64,000 nt of DNA from Narthecium ossifragum (GCA_963920575.1 OY986963.1:9090896-9154895), one strand, 5' to 3'; positions 48,519 through 60,086 are shown, numbered from the stretch's first letter. The notes: generated from the letters alone by a model not told the origin. A program made the numbers and translations.

Positions 48519-49925
48519 TGTCCTTATCTGGCCATAGACAAGGTTGTATTAATGCTTATATTTGCCCAGTCTATGCTATTTTTCGTTTTCGTTTTTTTTG
48601 TGTTTCGTGTGTAGTTTTCTTTACGAGTATATATATATATAATAAAATATATATATATATATTGGGTCCGTGATTGCATAAATGATAAACATACCTTATA
48701 TCTGGAAACTTTTTGTCATATTTAGGATAAATGTGCATAGAATTGATGGTCGTATGGCGGTACTCTAATTTTGATACTTATTTTCTGAACATTCAGTTCA
48801 TGATATTTAATCCAGTGCAGAACTTTTGTATGTGGTGCCTTGCTCACAACCTTGAGGATAGAAAATTGGGTTACCCTCTTTGTATCATTTTAAATCGTCC
48901 ACCCTATTATGTTCACATTTTATGGGGACTGAAACTCTTAGGGGTGATAATCTTAAGACAAGCCCCTAATGCTATGTGCTAAGGCAAACCCTATTTGTAT
49001 GTGGAAAAGGCTGCCGAGAAATGAGAGCGAAGCTTCCCATTGTGTGAATGTGCAATGATCACTTCACTTGTTATTCAAAAAAAAAGGCAAAAAAAAAAAA
49101 GAAGAAGAGAGAAGGCTGCCTCCCCATGAGTGAAGCCATCACAATGCTATTGGGGTCTTTTACACTGATCATGAAGGGTTCTGGCTTGAGTTTAGAGCCC
49201 TTATTAATCGAGGTCTCCATAATCTACTTACAATCCTCTGGTCGATAACCCGAGTTTTTATTTTTCAAGTAGTTGTGGACATTGCATTATGTATTTGAAA
49301 GTCACACACACACACACACTCATGTCTGGTTGTCCACTATATGTATCAATTTTCTGAGTAATTTGTCCTATAGCGATTTATTCTTATGCATACTATGTCT
49401 ATGTCATGATTGAAAAGTGATTTAGTTTTTGGTTAAGACAATGTTTATTTTTTCCGGCATACAAGGCTTGTGCTTGAGAGAATTCTGTTTTTCCTTTGTC
49501 CGTTTAGCAACACTCATGGTGTGGATTGTTCTACTAAATATTTGTATTCTTTGCTGAATTTGATCACTAGTTTACCTTCATTTTAATTTTTTCTAGTGCT
49601 CCTTTGGTCAATCTGTGACAAAAAGGGGGAGTGGTATATCGTATGCATGAGTGGTAGATTGCTTGAAATGCCGAATATATGTTGTTGAATATGTTGCTAA
49701 TTTGAGGAGCTAAATATATATATGCTAGACTTGAGGGGGAGCTGAATATATATATTACTTAATTGAATTTATCTTCACAATGCATTTTACGGGTATTATT
49801 GTGTGATACATATGCAGGTGACAGGTTCATATTAGTTCTTGTATTGAACCATATTAGAATTGTTCTTAGTTTGGGATTTGTATCTAGCTTTATGGTTTTG
49901 TCATAAAATTACCAAAGGGGGAGAT
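48519..49925 (+). other. Non-coding interior of the gag-only element
   Basis: No protease, integrase, RT or RNase H motif in any frame. It contains an AT microsatellite near 48630-48662, an A-run near 49075-49100, and CA repeats near 49303-49318. The purine tract closes it. In place of pol there is only this 1.4-kb spacer. Confidence 0.75.
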
Positions 49926-50316
49926 TGTAAGGAATCATGTTAAGATTCCATATGAGTTGGCAAATTTTGCTGATTTAATATTTAAATTAGCTAGATTGGG
50001 TATATGGTTCATACAAGACTAATTGAAGACAAATTGGATCAAGTGGGATCAAGCTGGCTCAAGTTTACTAATCAGGATTAATCACTGCCATTGGATTAGA
50101 CCTTGAAGATAATCAAACGGTGGATATCATCATGCTTAATTGGCTTGAATGCCCTAGCTGCTTATATGAAGAGGATTGCAGAATTTAGAGTGGTGGCGGC
50201 CACGGAAAAACAGTGAGAGAAGATTGAGAGAAAAATAGAGTAGAGAGAGAGAGAAGGCCGGCCATGTGAGGGAGGAAAAGAGAGAAAAGAGATAGAAGAG
50301 AGAGAGAGAGAGGCCG

Positions 50317-53300
50317 TGTTACACCCCGACCCAGAAAACCCATCCAGATCGAGACGTGAACCACCTAAACCTGTTTACCTCATCAATTGGCGCACCAAGA
50401 TATAACTGTTATGAATTTAAATAATTTAATTCCTCAAGTTCATAAAATTTTTGACAAAATCCCCTTTATAATTACAGCACAAGAAACATGTACATTTTAC
50501 AATTTTATAATTTCAACATCCTCACATTCCTCAACATTTATATCAAAGAATATTACAATATTTCTCAAATACAATTGAATTAATAATCTTACAATTATAT
50601 CCTTGAATACATCAATTAATACATCAATTTGTACATCATTGACTAAAACTGTAAATTATATGTTGACGAACTCCCCAGCGCTCCAAGTCCTCGATCACCT
50701 CGAAATACCGCGCTATCTTCTAAAGGAACACATGAAAGAAGGAACTGCATCGACCTGCATCGCCGATGCAGCCCAGGTAGGGTGAGCAACAATGCCCAGT
50801 AGGGTTCTACTCTACGTCGCACAGAAAGGAAGGAAAAACTGCAACTGTGTCGTTCTCCGCCTCAGTCTAAGGAATGCCAAGGATCCCATAACCCTATCGA
50901 TGTCCCAAGGGCTCCTGTCATGAACCTCTCTCTTGAACATGTTATCAAGATCACCCTAAGCACCAACAGGGGAACGGTACCATGCGGGATCACCCTTACC
51001 CAAGAACAAACGAGAGGAAACAAAGACTGCGGGCTCCTATCCAGGTACCACCCTGCCCAGTCATACCATCTCTCGCGGGGACACACATGTCAGGGAATGC
51101 ATCGACAACCATCCTTAGCACTTGGCCTTGGAGACCGACACGACCTCTACACCTCAAATATAAATATATAATCCATAGTCAACTATAACAATAACCTCAA
51201 ATGATATCCAACATAATCATTGATGATAATCACGTCCTAATCCTCAACTACCCAAACCATGTCCTAAGGCTAGATCCGGGCTACCCGAGAACCCCGGATC
51301 GGCGATCGAATCCATCGCCTACCACCTAGCCTGAATGCTTCTAATGCATTACAACATGCATGAGCCTACACAACCAACTAGGCCTAGGTGTCTCTACAGG
51401 TCCGTTTGGCTTGAATCCCGGATGGAATCCGGGATCCGGAATCTGCGGTACCGCGGACATCGAAAACGGAATCCGCCTTTGGGCGGATTCCGTTTTTCGA
51501 AATCCGCCGGCGAGCCAAACGGGCCCTACATGACATCTCATCAAGCATGTCCAATTTAGCATATAAGATATAAAAGAGAGCTAAGCTATTTCAGTACTAT
51601 CACGTTTCAATCCAAATTTCGGCATTACAACGACATGCACCGCCGTCAACCCGAAATTGTACAATGGGCAGCTAACCAATTCATAGGGCACCACTGGCCC
51701 GCAAAATATAAACATTCCCACAAAGAAATATAAACGGACACACTGTCGACCCTAGGCTTACATGAGATTAGGATGCACAATTGAGACCATTTATATGAAG
51801 CTACAAGAACTGATTACCATGCAGTAAGCCAACATAGAGCTATCCAACTCCGGGATTTGATCATATTTATAGTTAACGATTAATCAATGAAAACCAGCAT
51901 GACTGGCACATAAAGAAAACTTCAGCTACTAGGATATTCAATCAATAGAAACATGATCGAACTAGAGCATCCACTTAAATGGAGCATCTGAAGCCAAACG
52001 AGCATGGTAGAGGAATATCCAAACTTAACGATAGCAACAGCATTATCGACCGAAAGAGGGCATCATATTGCATGGCAGTGGCATAATATTGGCTGAGAGG
52101 GGAAGACCTGCGTATCCTAGTGGCAGTACAGCATAGCTGGACATGGGGATGAAGTATAGCAGTATGAATAACAGGCGAAAGGAATTAAACCCAGTAGTAG
52201 CTCAGCAGCCCCTTTTTGGCATTTCATCAAACAATTATAGGGCTTAATTTAGAAGCTAGACCGAGGTAGTCAAGGGACAAGCCTAGCATGGGGGAGGTCT
52301 AGCCTAGCAGCGGTTCAACAACCCTCTACGGCGTTTCATCGAACATCTATGGGATTATGTCTTCATGCCTTGAGCTAAGGAGACAAGGGGAGGGGATGAG
52401 TCACAGTCACCATGGTTGCTAGCGGGAACAGGGCTGGAGGTGAAGAGGGGAGTAAAGGAGTAGTTTCCGGGATCAGGCCTCTCTTGGGCATTATGCTGAA
52501 CACCTGTCGGGCCTAGAGGATGGCCTAACCGGAATAAGGGAGGGACAGGCACGGTGCTGCACGGCGACAGAAATCCGGCAGCAGAGAGATAGTCGAGGCC
52601 ATGGGGAATAGGAGAGAGGGAAAGGATTGCTAGAAACTGGGCCAGGCATGGCTTGGTGTCGCACTGAAAGATGGGGCAAGACAACGCCGGAAAAGCCAAG
52701 GAAAACAAAGCATGAGCGGACCGCACCGCCGGAAAAACAGAGTAGGAACAAACCGGAAAACAGAGCAAAGCCTGCATGAAAACAAAACAGAGCCGGAAGC
52801 AAAGTACCATGTGGAAATCCAATCAAGCATCGCCGGAAAACCAAGGGGAAAATGACACATATCCTCACCGGAAAAAACAGGGCAAACATAGCATAGATGC
52901 ATCCAAGGAATCTAAGTTATCGAACATTCAAATCATCCCTATACTAATCTAGTAGAGTCCTAAACCAGGTTTAGGGAAGTAACCCTACCTCTGGATCATC
53001 AACGCCGTCGTCTCCTCTGATCGCGGCAAGCTTCTCTCTCCCTTCTGATCGCTAGCACCGCCGCCAGGCCAGTCGAGATCTCCTCCTCCGGCCACGTCGT
53101 AGTCAATCTCCGCCTAGCCCTCCGCCGTTGTCGCTGACCTCGCCTCTCTCTCTCTCTCCCTCTCCAGCCGTAGTCAACGTCACCGCTGCCAAGCTCTCTC
53201 CTCTGGTCGCCGTCGCCGTGGTCATCCAAGGCCTCCACCGTCGAAGAGGGAAACCCACTCGTCGCTGCCGTCCTCTCCTCTCTCCTCCAGTCGCGACCAC

Positions 53301-53698
53301 CGGCCCTTCTTCTCTCCTCCGCCGCTCTCTCCTCTATCAATCAAACTCATGCCCTAACAAGAGATGGTTTAAATGGTGGCTTAAGTACTAATGGCTTAAG
53401 ATTAGATCCTGGCCATCCGATCGGCAAAATCTGATCCCATAAGCTCAGACCTTGATCTAATCAAGATCCTCCGATCTAGGATTCCCCTAATGATCTAATC
53501 AAGCACATACATCACCACATGACCATGTGTGCACAACGCGTGTGTGAAACTAGCTCCGCCAAGAGTAATTTACCAGATTACCCCCGGAGCCGCAATAATC
53601 AACGAAGATTGCGAAGCAAGACCAACCAAGCCCAAAACCAACAGAACCAGACCTTCGACCCAAGCGGTCAGACCGGGTTGGAGGTACGGGTCCTCACA
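50317..53698 (-). mobile_element. Long LTR (family B), 3.4 kb
   Basis: TG...CA ends with TGTTACACCCCGACCC and GGTCCTCACA on the plus strand. It shares a common layout with the solo LTR at 61571-63755 and the relic at 27.1-29.4 kb. Shared parts are a GCCCAGGTAGGGTGAGCA tract, GGATCGGCGATC in the middle, and a GTGTGAAAC string near the other end. No coding sequence was recognised; long frames near 52.4-53.4 kb are unlike known proteins. Confidence 0.8.
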
Positions 53699-53705
53699 AC
53701 AATAC

Positions 53706-54140
53706 TGTAACACCCAGGCCCTCCACTGGGCCCCGGCCCACGGGCTCCCGGTCCGACCAGGATCCGCCCAGCGGCGCCGCTTCATGACACAATATTGTCC
53801 GCTTTTGGCTCACCGCAGAAATATGGAAAAACTTCCCAGTAGGTCACCCATCCCGGGACCGTTCCAAGGCAAGCACGCTTAACCTTGGAGTTTTCTGACG
53901 GATCACTGCCAGCACGACTTTAAAACGCGTTGTGTATATTAAGGGCTTACTATATACTTATATCGAACCCCGGACCATACCCCGGCGTTGTGGGATTGCT
54001 TACCCGGCTACCCGACTCAACCTCGCCCTCCAGGCGCATGCATCTTATCCCACGGTAGACTCAGCATGCCTCATAATCCACCCCCCTTGGACGCCCAGCG
54101 TCCTCGCTGGCATAATTTTTGGCTGAGAACTGGCTCTGAT
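53706..54140 (-). mobile_element. Cassandra-like TRIM fragment with 5S rRNA-derived sequence
   Basis: Minus-strand order: ATCAGAGCCAG primer site, short interior, then LTR-like sequence holding a 5S rRNA-like stretch and ending GGGTGTTACA. Cassandra elements are small non-autonomous LTR retroelements known for 5S sequence in their LTRs and for initiator-tRNA-Met primer sites. Only one LTR-like copy is present. Confidence 0.75.
53826..53918 (-). other. 5S rRNA-like sequence with Pol III internal promoter elements
   Basis: On the minus strand GTTAAGCGTGCTTG (5S box A region) is followed about 17 bp later by GGGATGGGTGACCTACTGGG (5S box C region). GATCCGTCAGAAAACTCC precedes it, resembling the 5S GATCCCATCAGAACTCC. 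The region between boxes is strongly diverged. This is a retroelement component, not a 5S gene. Confidence 0.8.
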
Positions 54141-54712
54141 AGGCCGGCTGAGGGAGAAAAAGAGAGAGAAGAGGAGAGAACTGTGCGGTAATAAATATAT
54201 AGAGAAGAAGAGAGAGCGGAAGATAGAAGAAATAGAGAAAAGAGGAGAGAGTGGGCCGTACGTGGAAGAGAAAAAGTGAGAGAGAAGGTGTGCAGTGGAA
54301 AAGATAGAGAGGAGAAAGAGTTAGAGAAGAAGAGAGAAGAAACAGGGAAGAGTGAGAGCCACGGATTTGAGGAGAGAAGATATAAAGAAGAAAAGAGAGA
54401 GAAGAAGAGAGAGAAATAGAGAGAGAGAGGATGGTTGTGAGGAAGATTTGAAGTGGAGGCAATCAATCAAGAAAAACAGAGCGGACCGTGATTCGAGGAG
54501 TCGAGCAAGTGGGAGGACGACGTCGTGTATATGAGGACTCAGTACAGTGAGTCTTGTTAACTTGTGTACACGGTACTTTTGTTTTTTAGTGGATTGATTT
54601 CACATGATCCTACGGTGGACCCGTGGTTTTTTCTTGTGTGTGCTTGATTTATTTCATATCTCTGCTTTCACGTATTTTGGGTATTCTGTGGAGTCTATTT
54701 AATTTCACACAA

Positions 54713-57029
54713 TTATCACAGACCAATGTCAGGCGATGCAGAATGTAATAGAATAAGTTTTTCCAAATACGCGACATCGTTGGTGTTTATGGCACATCAT
54801 GAAGAAGATTCATGAAAAGTTAAAGGGGTACACCATGTATCTGGGTATTAAATTGAGGTTGAAAAGTTTGGTTTATGATTCCTTGACTCTATCGGAGTTT
54901 GAGAAAGGTTGGGTGGATTTTATTGTAGAGTAGAGTCTACAAGATAATGGTTGGTTACAAGGATTGTACGATGATAGGGACCGATGGGCACCAGCCTTTC
55001 TGAAAGACACTTTTTGAGCAGGTATGTCAACAACTAAGCGGAGTAAGAGTATTAATACCAATAGTATATGCATCTTGTGTGACAGTATTAAACGTTTCTA
55101 CTTTTGCTAACATTAAAGGTAATGCTCTTCCATATGAAATGTTAAGTTTTCTTTCAATGATTTATTGCATGTCTATTCATGCATCTTTCAGTGTTGCATG
55201 TTCATATGGCAGCAAATTTGATTGCATATTTCTTAGGTGGTTTATATTTCGAATCAAATTTTTGGGAATATTGTTCTTGTCTTTCAAAAATGCTCCATTG
55301 AATAATTTTGTATATTTTCTACAATGAAATCCTGGCTAAGAATAGGTTTGCTAAAGAAGCTGACATCCATTGATGAGTTATGCTTTAGAACTTCATTGGC
55401 TTACTGGCTAACTCATGGGAAATGTTATGGTTAGGTTATTGGCTTTTGGCATTAGCAATTTGAAGGCTCTTGTGTTCACCTAGACTGATGACTGAAAGTA
55501 AGAAATATTTTCTCTAGATTAGAACATTCTTAGTATACCCACTTATGGAGCACACCCAGTGACATTATTCATGTCACTATGGTTTTACTAATGACACTGT
55601 CATAATAAAGCATTTGAAATAAGGAGAAGCATCGAATTAAATTCTTAGGAGTTGTCTACTCTTTGATTAGTAGAAACAGATCTGTCCTGATTCAATTTCC
55701 ATTAATATGTTGATATAGTTTGATAATTATTCTCATCATGATCTTTTGGCCAGGTATGTCAACAACTCAGCGGAGTGAGAGTATTAATGCATTTTTTGAT
55801 GGATACGTCCATTCAAATACGACATCGAAAGAGTTTGTGTCTCAATATAACAATGCATTACGTAAGAAAGTGCAAAAGGAAGAGTAGGAGGATGCTCGGT
55901 GCACAAATATACAACTTCCTGTCATGTCTCCTTATAAGTGGGAGAATCAATTTCGAAATGCATACACACTGGCAAAGTTGAAGCAATTAAATTGTCAATT
56001 TGCTGAACAAATTTGATGCATGTTAGAAAGAGAGCTGGTTGTTGATGGTATTTCAAAGTTTAGAATTGAGCATGACACCTATGTTGGTAAGAAAAAAATG
56101 CCGAAGCACTATACTTTTTTTGTTCATTTTAATCAGGAATCAGGAGAAGCAAAGTGTAATTGTTGAATGTTTGAGAGTAAGGGGATGGTGTGCACACACA
56201 TAATATCGATTTGGAAGGTCATGAGAATCGAAAAAGTGCCTGAAAAATACATTCTCCGGCGTTGGACTAAAAACTTGGTAAGGAGTTATACCAATATGAG
56301 AGTTTCATACGTGGATTGGCAAAGAAAACCCGAATGGATTTGCTATGATAAGTTTCAAGAAAAATTTCATGTCGAGGCCGAGAAGGCCATGCATTCTGAT
56401 ACAAAGGATGCCTACTTCATCAGGGGATTGACACAAGTTGTTGAGGGGTTGGATTCTATTGATGAAGATGAGTGTGTGAGCAACATTCCTATGCCTGCTA
56501 ATGTAGAGGAGTTGTTGCATGAAAATGGGCAAGAAGGATTAAGTTGTTTGGGCAATCCATCTGTCGGTGCTTGAAGAGGACGGTCACCGATAAAAAGGAA
56601 GATATATGTGCAGGAGCAAGCTACTAAGAAGAACAAAAAATCAACAAAAAAAGCAAAAAATTCACAGGTATATCATTTGTTGTGTAAGCATTTTACTTAT
56701 ACTAATATCCTTTTTTAATTAGTCTAATTTTTTCAAAATCAGCATGTGGATGTAACTGGTGGAAATGATGCATTTGTGATATTCAATCCTTGTTACACTC
56801 AAGAGAGTATAAGCTTTTCGGTATGAATTACTTTATTTTTTTCATTCTTTTGTGTTATGCGGCATTTCGTTGTTATATATGCATTGATTGATTTTTTTTT
56901 CTTTTGGAATTTGCAGTTACCCCAAACGAGTGTACGAGATGGTGGGTTGTGGAACTACGACCTAAACGAAGCTCCGATCGATTTTGAAAGGCATCAAGAA
57001 GCATTTGGTGGTGGTGGCCCTTCTTCTTG
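54713..57029 (+). pseudogene. FAR1/FHY3-type MULE transposase, C-terminal part
   Basis: Coding similarity resumes directly after the CACAA duplication with IITDQCQAMQN, then FPNTRHRWCLWHIMKKI (the Cys-x2-His region of the transposase core). Internal stops follow near 54755, 54930 and 55015. After a 36-bp duplication (55019 and 55752) come the SESINAFFDGYVHS block and the SWIM zinc finger (CNC, then CTH) with a TGA inside it near 56164. Then follow PEKYILRRWTKN and a basic tail (KKNKKSTKKAKN). Short terminal exons (HVDVTGGNDAF near 56743, DGGLWNYDLNEAP near 56940) end at 57029. Confidence 0.85.
55019..55788 (+). repeat. 36-bp direct repeat bracketing about 730 bp within the transposase
   Basis: GGTATGTCAACAACT(A/C)AGCGGAGT(A/G)AGAGTATTAAT occurs at about 55019-55055 and 55753-55788. 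Coding similarity runs into the first copy and out of the second, so the DNA between is extra. It shows no reading frame of interest and no element ends. Confidence 0.75.
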
Positions 57030-57520
57030 AAGATTTTGGGTTTGAGGTACTTACAATTTCATGGAGAATTATACTTTTTACACCGGCAAGTGGGAAGCAA
57101 CAAATGTTGATTTTGTACTACCTGATCACAGATAATATCCTTGCTGTTTATGAAGGCATTGAGAGGAAATCCATGAATTTGTTGCTTTTGGATGTTGAAA
57201 TTTCAAATTAAGGAGCATTAGGTGATCATGTGGCTTCCATATTGAGCAGGATTCATATCATATTGCATGCTAAGATCCTAGCTGCAATGCTATATAACCA
57301 TGACCTTCAAAATACTTTAGTCTTGTAATTTGGTTGTTCATCTACTTATGCAATTTGCTCCTCAGTAAACCAATTGGCATCAGATTCAGCAGTTTCTTGA
57401 ACCAATAAGATCTATCCAGAATTCTCCTTTACTAGCTTCTTTTGTTTATCAGCTGTTCATGCTACTCTTTTTTTTCCAACGAATGCTGATTTTTTTAATT
57501 TTATTTTAATCATGCTGCAG
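57030..57520. other. MULE spacer before the TIC40 segment
   Basis: Non-coding. The first unit of the 317-bp tandem duplication begins at 57291. Confidence 0.45.
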
Positions 57521-57927
57521 TGAAGCAAAAATCAAAGATGCAAGATTTCACGAGCATTTGTTCATCAAGCAATGGTGAGACACTGGTAGTCGGCGGCAAT
57601 CCTCAGTTATATAACCATGACCTTCAAAATACTTTAGTCTTGTAATTTGGTTGTTCATCTACTTATGCAATTTGCTACTCAGTAAACCAATTGGCATCAG
57701 ATTCAGTAGTTTCTTGAACCAATAAGATCTATCCGGAATTCTCCTTTACTAGCTTCTTTTGTTTATCAACTGTTCATGTTACTCTTTTTTTTTTCTTTCA
57801 ACGAATGTTGATTTTTTAAATTTTTTTTAATCCTGCTGCAGTGAAGCAAAAATCGAAGATGCAAGATTTCACGAGCATTTGTTCATCAAGCGATGGTGAG
57901 ACACTGGTAGTCGGCGGCAATCCTCAG
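57291..57927 (+). repeat. 317-bp tandem duplication across a TIC40 intron and exon
   Basis: Unit 1 is 57291-57607 and unit 2 57608-57927, both starting TATATAACCATGACC and ending GGCGGCAATCCTCAG. Both carry a full copy of one TIC40 exon with its acceptor (CTGCAG|TGAAGC). Only unit 2 continues into the next part of the exon. Confidence 0.88.
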
Positions 57928-58941
57928 CTCCCATTGTCTCGAAGACCGTCATACATGTCAGTCAGCTTATCATTTTGAGCTATCTAATGTTCCTTTTTTG
58001 TGTTACTGTTAAGAGAAGAATGGTTCTAGCTTTTCTACTAAAATTTGCAGAGGGACACCTCTTTTGTGGATTGGTGTAGGAGTTGGGCTATCTGCCGCAT
58101 TCTCAATGGTGAGATTGCATATGCCGTTCTTCGATTTGCCTATTTTCTGGGATGAGTTCTTTAACTGCTTCTTAACAGTGTCTAACTATATGGGTGTTTT
58201 ATCAGGTGGCAACAAAATTAAAGGTGAGAGCATCCCTTATTCCTATGTACCCTTCTCTGGATACATTACTGTTAATGCTTTGAAGAGTTTAAATGATGTA
58301 TTTACTCAAGATCACACCATGTAATGATTTGCCTATTTAATTCATCAAAGAGCGCGACATAGAATCAAACTCTGATCTAAAATCTATAGTCTTGGCTGTT
58401 TCTTTTGAGCTTTGTGTATCATGTATATCTTCTTAATAGAGCACTGCAATTGCCCAAAAGGATCAAATATGAAATATGAATATTGTAATTGGATGTTCTT
58501 CATGCTTTTTTTCTTGAGGGAAAATTATTCACATTGGTATTAACAGAAAAGCATTGCTACTTTCAGAGAAATGCAATAATGCAAGCATTTAGAGCAGTTA
58601 TGAATCAGGCAGCGACACAAGATGGCCATTCCAATAGCACTGCCTTTGATCCAGGATCATCAATTCCTCTATCCGAGGCATCGCCATCGACTCCGATTGG
58701 CTCATCCGTCGCGGAACCTGATTCTTCCTGGCCATTTCCAATCACTGTTCCTGGTACTGCTGAATCTGAAACAAATGAAAAAGAAGAAGTAGCAATTCCA
58801 CTCAATGCTGCTAATACTGCTGGAACTGAAACAAAAGAAAGCAAAGAGGTGGCATTTCCACTCAATGTTGCTGATGATACTGCTGAAACTCAAACAGATG
58901 AAGTAGCAACTGGAAATAGTTCTTCACAAAATTCAGATTAA
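57521..58941 (+). pseudogene. TIC40: Captured TIC40 segment (chloroplast inner-envelope import protein), partial
   Basis: Spliced blocks with GT-AG borders: 57841-57957 (KQKSKMQDFTSICSSSDGE, duplicated at 57521), 58051-58108 (GTPLLWIGVGVGLSAAFSM), 58206-58223 (VATKLK) and 58567-58941 (AIMQAFRAVMNQAATQDG then an acidic Pro/Ser-rich tail). This is the N-terminal linker, the single membrane helix and the start of the stromal region of TIC40, a co-chaperone of the inner envelope import motor. The C-terminal Hop/Sti1-like domain and the true transit peptide are missing. The last block runs to its own stop. It lies inside the MULE, downstream of the transposase, as expected for gene capture by a Mutator-like element. 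Confidence 0.82.
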
Positions 58942-60086
58942 TCAGTTCAACTGCTTCTGAATCTAATTCTAAACAAACCAGTATGATATTTTTCACTTTC
59001 TTGTAATCACATGGCATATTCTTGCATGTTTGGAAGGTGGTAATGTGCCAAAATATCTTACAAATCTTGTGAAAAAAATAGAACAAAAGTTTGAATCACA
59101 CTTTGAGACCATGTTTAAGAAAATGATTGGATCAATGAGACAAACATTTGAGAGTTGCAGGTGAGATGTTGAGTACAATTCTATCATTTCCAGTACTGGA
59201 AGTATGTTTCATGTGCCACCTAGCTCAATTATTGACCTAAAGCATAGAGCTCCCACTTAAATGATTTTATTGCCAAAGTTTAATGTAGCAAAAGTAGTTA
59301 TTCATATGATTTATAGTGTTCATCTTGTTAATTACAGGATAAGTATAACCCTTTCCTGGAGGTAACTTTAGGATCCCATAAAAGATATCATCAGTGGCGA
59401 AGCACCTTGAGTTCAAGTGGGGAAATTCAAAAGCAGCAACAGGAGAACTCTTGTTGTTCCCTTACAATGCTTGCTTGGAAAATATACCTAACCATAGAAA
59501 GTGGACATGTAAAGACTCCAGTACTAGTGCAGCTGATGTTTATGCTGCCATCGGCAGTCCTATTATCTTCCGGTTAAGGTTTTGCTCATGTCCATGTTTG
59601 ATTGTGTGCATTTTTGCTCATTCAACTAGAAGACAAGTGCCAGAATATCATGCCATAGCATTTTTTATCCTGCCATAGCTACTCTAGATATCATCTTTAG
59701 AATATTGTGCCAAGTGCCAGAATATCATCCCACAACCCTTTAGAACATAAGGAGGCCAGTAACAAACACAAGGAGGACACACAGGAACACAATGAAGACA
59801 GTTACTAACCTATTAATTACAAACACAAGGGGGACAGTTACAAAATCATTTTTAGAACATGACAAATACAAGGATGACACACAAGAACACAATGGCCAGC
59901 CCTATCAAATTAATTTTGTTTTGCATTTTTTTCACCTTCAACAACAACAACCTAAGATTGAAAATCTTCTAAGGTCTTCATGATGTTTATCAATTTAGCT
60001 TCCAAGGCAACCACCTCCGCTTTGGCCTCAATTTGCTTCAATTTACTTTCAAAGGTTTTTATCTGCATCTTCATATTGTTGATAAC
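58942..60086. other. MULE interior with short coding-like pieces and direct repeats
   Basis: A plus-strand piece near 59040-59162 reads like an exon (VPKYLTNLVKKIEQKFESHF) and is followed by GTGAG, but I cannot assign it. Another open piece at 59394-59578 is unrecognised. ACAAACACAAGGAGGACACAC recurs with changes at 59764, 59819 and 59862. Confidence 0.35.

Larger units (their letters stand above)
50317..54140 (-). mobile_element. Composite insertion in the 3' LTR, flanked by AGGCCG
   Basis: The target reads AGGCCGGCTGAGGG by comparison with the 5' LTR (AGGTCGGCTGAGGG). AGGCCG is present on both sides of the insert (50311-50316, 54141-54146). On the minus strand the insert begins ATCAGAGCCAG, the initiator-tRNA-Met primer-site sequence without its first bases. 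It continues through a 5S-like segment ending GGGTGTTACA, then a long LTR from TGTGAGGACC to GGTGTAACA. Thus one end is an LTR end and the other a primer-site end. No 5' LTR is present. Confidence 0.75.
45533..54707 (+). mobile_element. Gag-only Copia-type LTR element (TR-GAG-like), 3' LTR split
   Basis: LTRs at 45533-46482 and 49926-50316 plus 54142-54707 begin TGTAAGGAATC and end TTTAATTTCA. The perfect target duplication CACAA flanks the unit (45528-45532, 54708-54712). A primer-site-like TGGTATCTTAGC follows the 5' LTR (46485-46496) and a purine tract AAAGGGGGAGAT precedes the 3' LTR. The interior encodes a SIRE/Maximus-type gag but no protease, integrase or reverse transcriptase, so it depends on enzymes from elsewhere. 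It sits 17 bp from the solo LTR E, in the same transposase exon. The LTRs carry a long GA-rich tract. Confidence 0.93.

Noticed and set aside
52355..53391. Possible genes in the family-B LTR (Cys/Phe-rich and Arg/Glu-rich frames)
   Set aside because: No recognisable domain, no splice structure, and the region is LTR sequence bounded by element ends.
53826..53918. Genuine 5S rRNA gene
   Set aside because: The middle third is too diverged, the terminator T-run is absent and the surroundings are retroelement sequence.
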